DNA of 13,373 nucleotides from CAZVCJ01 sp964625745 (lineage in GTDB: Bacteria > Chloroflexota > Anaerolineae > VGOG01): contig CAZVCJ010000109.1 of NCBI GenBank assembly GCA_964625745.1, positions 1-13,373 on the forward strand, read 5' to 3'. Position numbers and translations under genes: made by a program. The notes beneath the pieces were generated by a model. The model was not told where the DNA came from. It saw only the letters and a list, made by a program, of their open reading frames with translations, and searched no databases. This document shows, piece by piece, positions 7,609 to 13,371 of this stretch; the stretch's first letter is position 1, and the number at the start of each line of letters is the position of its first letter.

Positions 7609-7761
7609 TCACCCGTCTGCACCGAGACACGCAGATACATTTCCACCCGTCAACACGAAGATTGACAGGATGAGCATCACTCCTACACTGAGAGCGATTG
7701 CTCGCCCCAAGCCCAGTCCACGACTGAAGCGGATCTCGCTCAAGAAGTCTCGCTCACTCAT
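7609..7761 (-). pseudogene. 50-codon stub resembling an APC permease N-terminus
   Basis: An ATG at 7761 preceded by GGAGGAG opens a 50-aa frame: MSERDFLSEIRFSRGLGLGR, then AIALSVGVMLILSIFVLTGG and a short tail before TGA. The order basic-polar head, GLGLGRAIALSVG and SIFVLTGG matches the start of APC permeases up to TM1, as in the full permease of this window (LGLSEALAIGLG, AGIFVLSG). The TM1 glycine patch is altered (LILS where GAG is expected) and the rest of the permease is absent. Part of the sequence after codon 29 resembles words found in dispersed repeats, so a repeat may have cut the gene. Alternatively it is a functional single-span small membrane protein. No match to a known small protein is claimed. 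Confidence 0.5.
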
Positions 7762-7813
7762 TGGTCATCTCTCCTCCCGCTGTCCCAGAGCGACAGCCCA
7801 GAGGGAAGTCTCC

Positions 7814-8737
7814 TTAGTCGCTGGGGCCGATGAGCGCATCCATGCTCCGCCAGAGGATCTCCAGTTCCTCGGTGGCAGCGAAGGGGTTTTCATCAATGTC
7901 CCTCATCACGTCGGCCAGGCGATCCTGGAGTTCAGAGATGGCGGCCCTGGCTTCCTCGTCGCGCAGTTCAAAGGCGGCCCTCAGGCTGGCCTCTACCAGC
8001 CCTAGCTCCTCTTTGGCGGCACCTGGATTGTTCTGAATCAAGCGGATGCTGGCTTTGATAGCCTCTTGGGAGGCCTTCAAGAGCAGGGCCTGAACATTGA
8101 GCCGGGCTATCTCCTCCTCCGGCGCCACTGCTTCGGCCTTCAGCTCGGCCAGTCTGGCGCCCAACTCGGCCATTCCCTCGTTCTGCGAGCTCAACCCTTT
8201 CTCCAGGTCAGCTATCCGCTGGTCTCTGTCAACCAGCGACTCTTCCAACCCCGCTATTTGAGTGGCCCTGGCGTCCAGCTCATCCTTGAGCCCAGTTAGT
8301 CGCTCTGCGTAGCCAGCCACCCTTTCGCTCTGTGAGCTCAACTCACTCTCCAGGTCGGCCATCCGTTGGTCTCCATCAACCAACGCCTTCTCCAATTCCG
8401 CTATTCGAGCGGTCCCGGCGGTCAGCTCATCCTGCAGACCGGTTATTCGCTCCTCATAATCGGCCAGTTGCGTCGAGAGCTGGGCGATCTTCTCGTTTTG
8501 GGCCGCCAGCTCCCGGCTCAGCTCACTCCTGGCTGCCTCCAGGTCATCCTGGAGCAGGTTGATGGCCTTGGTGTTGCTGGCGATGGGCGATACGATCCCC
8601 TGGTAGGCGTAATAGCCACCCCAGTAGATACCTACCCCCAGGGCAGCGATGATGGCCAACACCAGGATGAACTTGATCAGAGTCCAAAAGAAGCCCAAAA
8701 TGCGGGCCAGGGCAGATCTCTTCTTTTTCTCAGTCAC
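7814..8737 (-). CDS. Single-span membrane protein with long periplasmic/extracellular coiled coil
   Basis: A protein of 307 aa with no recognised family. A very basic head (EKKKRSALARI) is followed by one membrane helix (about 20-43), then a coiled coil from about 55 to 205 built on a 49-residue (seven-heptad) repeat, and an all-helical tail ending near ENPFAATEELEILWRSMDAL. Positive-inside charge places the coil outside the cytoplasm. I chose GTG 8737 over the upstream ATG because AAGGAGG lies just before it and the extra nine codons lack such a site. It resembles the neighbouring helix-hairpin-helix protein in the membrane and post-membrane segment (GGYYAYQG against GVIYSYNG, followed by a coil), so the two may be paralogues. 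HemX-like proteins share this layout, but no heme-pathway neighbour is present. A scaffold or envelope-spanning role is a guess. Confidence 0.8.
   Translation of the reverse strand: MTEKKKRSALARILGFFWTLIKFILVLAIIAALGVGIYWGGYYAYQGIVSPIASNTKAINLLQDDLEAARSELSRELAAQNEKIAQLSTQLADYEERITGLQDELTAGTARIAELEKALVDGDQRMADLESELSSQSERVAGYAERLTGLKDELDARATQIAGLEESLVDRDQRIADLEKGLSSQNEGMAELGARLAELKAEAVAPEEEIARLNVQALLLKASQEAIKASIRLIQNNPGAAKEELGLVEASLRAAFELRDEEARAAISELQDRLADVMRDIDENPFAATEELEILWRSMDALIGPSD
8156..8449 (-). repeat. 147-bp tandem repeat coding for coiled coil
   Basis: Units 8449-8303 and 8302-8156 encode RITGLQDEL...VDGDQRMADLESEL and RLTGLKDEL...VDRDQRIADLEKGL, 49 residues each; a third partial copy follows (ARLAELKAEA). 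DNA words such as CATCC at 8281 and 8428 are 147 bp apart. Exact seven-heptad periodicity shows growth of the coil by duplication. Confidence 0.82.
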
Positions 8738-8741
8738 GGCT

Positions 8742-8748
8742 CCTCCTT
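8742..8748 (-). promoter_or_regulatory. Strong ribosome-binding site deciding a GTG start
   Basis: AAGGAGG on the minus strand, four bases before GTG 8737. It favours this start over the in-frame ATG at 8764, which would place the site inside the coding sequence. Confidence 0.65.
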
Positions 8749-8787
8749 GATGGGCAATAAGCATTCACCCCTCCCTCCCAGGGAGGG

Positions 8788-8844
8788 GCAGGGGGAGGGT
8801 GGGTTTCCACAAACGGGCAACCCCCACCCCAACCCTCCCCCTGC
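8788..8844. repeat. C/G-rich palindromic element between the two coiled-coil genes
   Basis: A perfect 13-bp inverted repeat, GCAGGGGGAGGGT (8788-8800) and ACCCTCCCCCTGC (8832-8844), with a 31-base loop. Short self-complementary flanks (CCCTCCCAGGGAGGG around 8780; the AGGGGAAGGGGA tail to 8856) widen the element to about 8766-8856. It accounts for half of the 190-bp gap and is in the same style as the element near 3160, though not identical. It may act as an mRNA stabiliser or as a partial terminator. Confidence 0.75.
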
Positions 8845-8927
8845 GAGGGGAAGGGGATGAACAACTACGACGGATATGCCAGCATCGGGCCGACCCAGTG
8901 GTCAGCCCTGATTGTCAGTTGTGCTTG

Positions 8928-9890
8928 CTAAGGCGTCGGCGTGGGAGCAGGCGTCGGCCTGAGCGTGGGCGTGGGAGCAGGTGCCCCTTGGGTCTCAATG
9001 AGGAGATCACGCAGGGCGTTCAGGAAGCTGTTGAACTTGGCAGCCTCCTGCCTGACTACCTCCACTTCCTTCTTGAGGTCACTGACGTCGGTCTTGAGGA
9101 TCTCCACATCACCCTTGAGGTCACTAACGTCAGTCTTGAGACTCTCCACATCCTTGCTGAGGTTCCCAACGTCGGTCTTGAGGCTCGCCACATCCTTTTT
9201 GAGGTCCTCAAGTCCTTTGGTCTTCTCTTCCAGATCCCCCACTCGCCCGGTGACGGCCTCCAGGTCCGACTGCAAGCTCTCGTTGGCCCTCTGTAATTCT
9301 CCCGCCTGGGCTTTCAGGGCAACCACGTCCCGCTGTCTGGAGAAATCGAGGGTGCCATTGTAGGAATAGATCACGCCCAGGGAGATAGCTACCCCCAGCA
9401 GGGTGCTGAGGACGACGATCAACAGCGCCTTGGCCAGCTCCCACCACACTCCCCTGATGGCAAAAGGCGGCTTAGCCGCTCTGATCTCGGGCTCGATCTC
9501 CCCCCCGGTCGGCCTGGCTTCCTCGGTGGGCGCTTGCTCTGAGATCTCCTCACTGGTCGGCTCGACCTCCTCGGTGGGCGCTTGCTCTGAGATTTCCTCA
9601 CTGGTCGGCTTGGCCTGCTCGGCGGGCACCTGCTCTGAGATTTCCTCACCCACGGCGAGCCTGCCGTTTATTCGAGCGTAGAGGGCCTCCCCGATGCCTT
9701 GCACCTCTTTGATCTGACCGATGTCCGTGAAGGGTCCCCTTTGTTGGCGGTACTCGATGATCCTCCGGGCATAGGCAGGGCCGATGCCCGGCAGGGCCTC
9801 CAGGTCGGCAGCGGTGGCCGTGTTGAGATCAACTTTGGCCTCTTCCGCCCGGACCTCCTCCTCTTGTCCTGTTTCTATCAATTCTTCCAT
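8928..9890 (-). CDS. Helix-hairpin-helix (ComEA-like) / transmembrane / coiled-coil protein
   Basis: A 320-aa protein with an uncommon domain order. Residues 19-78 are a ComEA-type double helix-hairpin-helix: VDLNTATAADLEALPGIG, YARRIIEYRQQRGPF, EVQGIGEALYARI. Residues 82-129 are three acidic 16-residue repeats (EEISEQAPTEE). A basic stretch (RAAKPPFAIRG) precedes one membrane helix (153-176). Residues 188-284 form a coiled coil with three 14-residue repeats (SLKTDVSDLKGDVE). The tail is Pro-Thr rich. Known ComEA proteins have the anchor first and the DNA-binding domain outside; here charge places the HhH domain in the cytoplasm and the coil outside. ATG 9890 follows AAGGAG by five bases and lies 33 bp after the MscS-like stop, so the two are probably co-transcribed. 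The HhH domain may bind DNA or act only as a protein module; function is unknown. Confidence 0.85.
   Translation of the reverse strand: MEELIETGQEEEVRAEEAKVDLNTATAADLEALPGIGPAYARRIIEYRQQRGPFTDIGQIKEVQGIGEALYARINGRLAVGEEISEQVPAEQAKPTSEEISEQAPTEEVEPTSEEISEQAPTEEARPTGGEIEPEIRAAKPPFAIRGVWWELAKALLIVVLSTLLGVAISLGVIYSYNGTLDFSRQRDVVALKAQAGELQRANESLQSDLEAVTGRVGDLEEKTKGLEDLKKDVASLKTDVGNLSKDVESLKTDVSDLKGDVEILKTDVSDLKKEVEVVRQEAAKFNSFLNALRDLLIETQGAPAPTPTLRPTPAPTPTP
9060..9185 (-). repeat. Three 42-bp repeats coding for a coiled coil
   Basis: Residues 236-277 of the HhH protein are three 14-residue units: SLKTDVGNLSKDVE, SLKTDVSDLKGDVE, ILKTDVSDLKKEVE. Each is two heptads, and the DNA repeats GTCGGTCTTGAGG-like words at the same 42-bp period. 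Confidence 0.85.
9504..9647 (-). repeat. Three 48-bp repeats coding for an acidic linker
   Basis: Residues 82-129 of the HhH protein are EEISEQVPAEQAKPTS, EEISEQAPTEEVEPTS and EEISEQAPTEEARPTG. The second and third DNA units are nearly identical, pointing to recent duplication or ongoing slippage. They sit between the cytoplasmic HhH domain and the membrane helix and form an acidic spacer. Confidence 0.88.
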
Positions 9891-9923
9891 AGCTGCTCCT
9901 TTCAGTGCTCAATGAGTGATAAG

Positions 9924-10580
9924 CTAGCCAGTTGTTGTTACACATCTGTCCATCAGAACCGAATTGGGCACGGTGACGCGGCCCTCCGCCGTAGTGAGCA
10001 GGGCCTTAAGCGGGCCGATGGCCTCCAGCGTACCCCTGTACCCATCCACCTCCACTGTTTGCCCAATCTCAAACAGGTCCTTGGCATAGAAGCCGGCCAG
10101 CAGGTTACGCACCGCCTCTCGGCTGCCCAGGGCGAAGGCCAGCGCCAGCGCCGCGCCGGCCACGGTCAGCAGGTTGCCCAACACGTTGTTGAGCAGCGTC
10201 GTGTTCAGTCCCAACTGGTCCGCGGCCAGGATGGCTGCCATAGCCAGCACGATGTACTGCACGGCCCGCCCCAGCGCGGCGTGAAACTCAACGCCACTGC
10301 CCGCCGCCAACGCCTGAGCCCCCCTGCCGAGGAACTGGCCGATAAGCGCGCCGCTGATGAGCACGATCGCAGCCCCCAGCACGCGGGGCAAATAGGCGAC
10401 GAGTGCGCGCAAAGCCATGGCGGCGGGGGTCAGTCCCAGGCTCTCGACGGCGACCATCAGGAAGGTCAGAAGCAGCAGCCAGTAGATCGTGCGGCCCACC
10501 AGGTGAGACGGGGATTTAGTGATGCCGGCTCGGGCGAGCGCGTCGGTGATTTGCTTTGTTGAGGGGACTGTCCGACACAT
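9924..10580 (-). CDS. Small MscS-like mechanosensitive channel protein
   Basis: A 218-aa inner-membrane protein with four apparent membrane helices (about 29-48, 58-84, 103-122, 129-151) and then the start of an MscS beta domain: NLLAGFYAKDLFEIGQTVEV, DGYRGTLEAIG, TTAEGRVTVPNS. The Ala/Gly-rich helix before it (LLTVAGAALALAFALG) is the likely pore helix. In this family such channels release solutes on osmotic downshock. It ends right after the VPNS motif and lacks the C-terminal alpha/beta domain of full MscS, as several short family members do. ATG 10580 is the only in-frame start after a TGA at about 10608 and has no ribosome-binding site. Longer relatives have an extra helix before ITDALARAGI, so the N-terminus may be lost. 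It lies 33 bp before the HhH gene. Confidence 0.82.
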   Translation of the reverse strand: MCRTVPSTKQITDALARAGITKSPSHLVGRTIYWLLLLTFLMVAVESLGLTPAAMALRALVAYLPRVLGAAIVLISGALIGQFLGRGAQALAAGSGVEFHAALGRAVQYIVLAMAAILAADQLGLNTTLLNNVLGNLLTVAGAALALAFALGSREAVRNLLAGFYAKDLFEIGQTVEVDGYRGTLEAIGPLKALLTTAEGRVTVPNSVLMDRCVTTTG

Positions 10581-10755
10581 CGTGGGTGTGGGGTTGTTCC
10601 ACCTTAGTCAGCATCTCATCGCCTGAACGGATGTCCGGTGCGTTTCAAGCAGAAACCCTCTATCATCGCCGAAGCGTAAGGGGAAATGCCCAGCCCAGGG
10701 TCACGCCCGGCCGGCTTTTGGCCAGAGCTTTGAGGGGATGGTGGTACGCCAAGCC
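10581..10755. other. Intergenic region without supported gene
   Basis: A stretch of 175 bp between the permease stop and the MscS-like start. I see no conserved frame, no terminator with a T-tract and no promoter that I can defend. If the channel gene has lost its N-terminus, the lost part should be sought here, but no frame continues its helix pattern. Confidence 0.4.
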
Positions 10756-12594
10756 TTATAGTCTCCAGAAGACGATCAGGCCGACGAGCAGCATAACAAA
10801 GCACACAATCGTCAAGCGCCAGCCCATGTGGAAGAAGTCCTCAAACTCGTAATTCGCCGGCGCGATCATCAGGATGTTGACCGGGTGCGCGAGGGGCGTG
10901 AAGAAAGACGCCGAGCAGCCGATGGCCGTTGCTACGGCCACTGCTTGCGGGCTGGTGTGCAGGCTGATTGCTGCGCTGATCATGATCGGCCCGGTCACTA
11001 ACGCCGTGACCTGTCCGCCCATCACCTGCGTCAATGCCGCCGTCAAGAGATAGGCCCCTGCGGCCAATCCCAATGGCCCCAGCGGGGTCACGATGGCGAC
11101 CACGACCTCGCCGATCCTTGTGGCCAGCCCGGTATTGACCATGGCCAGACTCACCGAGTACATCCCGGCGATCAGAAAGATGGCCTGCCATTCAACTGCC
11201 CGATAGGCTTCCTCCATGCTCAACATTCCGGTGATCAACAGCAGCAGCGCGCCGGCCAGCATCGAAAAATGCACCGGCAGGCCCAGAAACGAGGCGATGA
11301 TTCCGGCGGCGATCACGACCACCGTCAGGCCGGCTGGCAGTCGCTGCACAGGTTGATCGCTTGGGTCAGGCTCCAAGACGATGAAATCTGGATTGCTGTA
11401 CAGACGCTTCAACTTGTTGCGCGAGCCGATCATCAACAGGGAATCGCCCAGCGTCAGCTTGAAGTCGCCAACATCAGTGCGATAGCTACGCCTGTTGCGA
11501 TACAGTGCCAGCACAGTGAAGCCATATCGGGTGCGAAACTCCAGTTCGCGCAACGTGCGGCCTAAGACTTGCGAATGCGGCGCAGGCATCGCTTCGATGA
11601 GCGAGACACCGCGCGCACTGATGTGGTTATTGGTGTTCTCGCGTCCGATCTTCAAGCCCAGCCCGGTCAACTGCTGCACGCGCTCTTCTCGACCGACGAT
11701 CAGCAGAATATCGGCCGGGTGGATAACCTGGTCGGGTAATGGCGAGAAGATCGCCTGCCGACCGTGCCATACACCGGCAATAGCCAGCCCCAGTTGCTCG
11801 CCAATGCGACTTTCGGCCAGCGACTTATTGGCCAAAGGCGAATCAGGCAGCACCATAGCTTCCCACAATCGCTCGTTGAGTTGATAGTAATCTTCCAGAT
11901 CGCTGCCGGTGTAGCGAGTCATCATCAGTTCAGGCGCGGGCGGCCGATTGGGCAACAGGCGAGGACCGACCAATCCCAGGAAGGCGATCCCAGCGAGGAC
12001 GATCAGACCGCCGGTCGGCGTGAAATCCAATACGTGCAACATCGCCTGGGGCGGATGGGCTGAGGCCAGCAGATTGCTGGCGATGATGTTGGCGGTGGTG
12101 AAGTAAGTCGCACTGCCACCCAACAAGCTGCCGTAAGCCACCGGAATCAACAACTTGCTGGGCTTGATACCGGTGCGGCGGCAGGTTTCCATGGCACTGG
12201 GCAGCAACAGTGCACCCGCCGCCAGGTTGTTCATGAACAACGACAGGAAAGCCGTGCTGGTGGCATATAACACGATCAACCGCCGCTCCGATCGGCCACC
12301 AAGATCAATGAGACGGCGCGCGATCCAACGTGTGACGCCGGATTTGTCTAGCGACTGCGCTATGATGAAGAGGCTGAGCAGCGTCAAGACCACCGGCTCA
12401 CTCAGGCCGGAAATCGCTTTGATGGCAGCCTGAGGGGTATGCTCAGGGCCTAACAACTCCAATCCCAGGAACTGTCCCAGGCCCAGAATCAGGGCGATCA
12501 GCAATGCCGCCAGATCCATTCGCAAGCGATTGCGACTGACGAAGATCAAAGGAATTGCGACGACGATGATCAAGAAGAGTGGTGCAAAAGCCAT
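10756..12594 (-). CDS. SLC13 (DASS)-type permease with two TrkA-C (RCK_C) domains
   Basis: A 612-aa inner-membrane ion transporter of the ArsB/NhaD (IT) superfamily, SLC13 branch, whose members carry dicarboxylates, sulfate or similar anions with Na+. N-terminal membrane half 5-215, then two TrkA-C ligand-binding domains (about 240-310, ending DILLIVGREERVQQL; about 330-405, ending GDSLLMIGSRNKLKRL), then the second membrane half 420-612. The C-terminal signature TPLAHPVNILMIAPANYEFE (566-585) fits the family. Unusual points are the substrate/Na+ hairpins. The first reads FMNNLAAGALLLPSA (120-134). The second reads LTQVMGGQVTALVTGPI (521-537), where a Ser-Asn-Asn/Thr motif is normal, so ion coupling or substrate may differ. 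ATG 12594 fits the family start; only a weak AAGAG lies upstream. It is the first gene after a terminator. Confidence 0.9.
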   Translation of the reverse strand: MAFAPLFLIIVVAIPLIFVSRNRLRMDLAALLIALILGLGQFLGLELLGPEHTPQAAIKAISGLSEPVVLTLLSLFIIAQSLDKSGVTRWIARRLIDLGGRSERRLIVLYATSTAFLSLFMNNLAAGALLLPSAMETCRRTGIKPSKLLIPVAYGSLLGGSATYFTTANIIASNLLASAHPPQAMLHVLDFTPTGGLIVLAGIAFLGLVGPRLLPNRPPAPELMMTRYTGSDLEDYYQLNERLWEAMVLPDSPLANKSLAESRIGEQLGLAIAGVWHGRQAIFSPLPDQVIHPADILLIVGREERVQQLTGLGLKIGRENTNNHISARGVSLIEAMPAPHSQVLGRTLRELEFRTRYGFTVLALYRNRRSYRTDVGDFKLTLGDSLLMIGSRNKLKRLYSNPDFIVLEPDPSDQPVQRLPAGLTVVVIAAGIIASFLGLPVHFSMLAGALLLLITGMLSMEEAYRAVEWQAIFLIAGMYSVSLAMVNTGLATRIGEVVVAIVTPLGPLGLAAGAYLLTAALTQVMGGQVTALVTGPIMISAAISLHTSPQAVAVATAIGCSASFFTPLAHPVNILMIAPANYEFEDFFHMGWRLTIVCFVMLLVGLIVFWRL

Positions 12595-12792
12595 GTGTGT
12601 CTCTTTGGTAGAGTCCCTAACTGGACCAAGCCGGCCAGCAACAAGGAGGGAAAGGATGCCCGTGGCGAGAGCCAGAAACCATAGTGAAGGCCTGGAGGGG
12701 CGACAGGGCGTTGGCGCTCAACGGGGCCACTGCTGCTGCCCGCCACTGGCGACCCGCTCAGGACCAGATAGGCCATCAGTCAGAGGACAAAC
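12595..12792. other. Leader region of the SLC13-type permease gene
   Basis: No RNA gene or riboswitch class is recognisable in this stretch. In frame with the permease, a hydrophobic segment (FLALATGILSLLVAG) can be read after a TGA near 12720, but no ATG, GTG or TTG starts it, so I do not extend the gene. The region should hold the promoter, as a terminator lies directly upstream; I cannot point to reliable -35/-10 boxes. Confidence 0.35.
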
Positions 12793-12817
12793 AAAAAGGC
12801 CACAGGAAACCTGTGGC
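12793..12817 (-). terminator. Rho-independent terminator
   Basis: On the minus strand, stem GCCACAGG (12817-12810), loop TTT, stem CCTGTGGC (12806-12799), then CTTTTTG (the run of five T at 12797-12793). A perfect 8-bp stem with a 3-base loop and T-tract is the classic form. It ends transcription coming from the lipoprotein side and separates it from the permease gene. Confidence 0.82.
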
Positions 12818-12959
12818 TGGGCTGCTCAAAATTCGCACAGAGTTATCCCCTTAATTTTGCCCCTGATACTCTCTTGCAACTTTGTTGGCTCTATTCTCCC
12901 TGAAGCTATGGCCTGAACTCCTTGACACCCCAAATTCTTTACAGATGAGACAAGATTTC

Positions 12960-13029
12960 GGACGCAGATAAACGCTGATGAACGCTGATTTTTCTTTTCA
13001 TCTGCGAAAATCTGCGTGTATCTGCGTCC
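12960..13029. repeat. 70-bp palindromic dispersed repeat
   Basis: Perfect 11-bp inverted ends, GGACGCAGATA (12960-12970) and TATCTGCGTCC (13019-13029), enclose tandem words AACGCTGATG/AACGCTGATT and CATCTGCGAAAATCTGCG. From general knowledge, ATCTGCG/CGCAGAT-rich elements of this kind are scattered through many environmental bacterial genomes and are often mis-called as short proteins. It lies directly downstream of the broken lipoprotein gene and probably marks the end of what remains of it. Confidence 0.8.
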
Positions 13030-13062
13030 CATCGCTTGTCGGTTTGAGGCGGAGCTTCGCTC

Positions 13063-13371
13063 CTTGATGTTCAATTCAGGGAGAAGTCGCGGATCTAACA
13101 AGGCGTAGTCTGGATTGGAAATGTGGGGGCGAGTGGCTGCTAAGGCAGTCACGACTTGCTCTAAATTAGACTTCATTCTCAACAAGCCATACGGATAGCT
13201 CCTTGTCCTTGGTATAAAGATCAGCCAAAGGGTCCGCCTGTATATCTCCCTTTTCCAGGAGCTCGTCGGAGAAGACTTCGGAAGTCTGGGAGCACGCCCT
13301 CTCCGACAGGCTGCCAGCAGGAGCAAGGAAAGCACAAATACGGCAGTGAGCCCCCTGCTTGATTGTTTCAC
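13063..13371 (-). pseudogene. Lipoprotein gene with two compensating frameshifts, truncated
   Basis: The frame opens at a GTG (13371, two bases from the window edge, so it could start further upstream) with a lipoprotein signal: a basic head, then TAVFVLSLLLLAAC with Cys at residue 22. After the Cys, that frame gives arginine-rich, low-quality protein (RRGRAPRLPKSS). A second frame instead reads SEVFSDELLEKGDIQADPLA, DLYTKDKELSVWLVENEV until TAA at 13168-13166. The first frame then resumes sensibly as SNLEQVVTALAATRPHISNP, DYALLDPRLLPELNIK, after which it runs into a hairpin and a dispersed repeat. Natural-looking composition in switching frames suggests two opposite indels, or a sequencing fault. 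I do not recognise the family. An open frame runs on to 12826, but its last 75 codons are repeat and terminator-side sequence. Confidence 0.6.

Noticed and set aside
7541..8005. Plus-strand open frame of 154 codons
   Set aside because: Covers the stub and the end of the coiled-coil gene on the opposite strand; no recognisable fold or ribosome-binding site.
9060..9647. CRISPR array suggested by regular short repeats
   Set aside because: The repeats are contiguous with no unique spacers, keep the reading frame and encode a coiled coil and an acidic linker.
9699..10562. Plus-strand open frame of 287 codons
   Set aside because: It spans the opposite strand of the HhH and MscS-like genes and the gap between them; no motif, and both minus-strand genes are well supported.
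10616..10804. Minus-strand frame of 62 codons between permease and channel
   Set aside because: It overlaps the permease C-terminus in another frame; no membrane or domain pattern, and it does not supply the missing channel N-terminus.
12570..12776. Small minus-strand frame of 68 codons overlapping the permease start
   Set aside because: It overlaps the permease N-terminus in another frame and shows no ribosome-binding site or conserved pattern.
12826..13062. Downstream part of the 181-codon frame as real protein
   Set aside because: It translates a palindromic dispersed repeat (the GRRYTQIF...SSAFICV region) and sequence next to a terminator; peptides of this kind are common artefacts of such repeats.
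13051..13063. Short hairpin GGAGC-TTC-GCTCC as terminator
   Set aside because: Only five base pairs and no T-tract on either strand; probably part of repeat debris.
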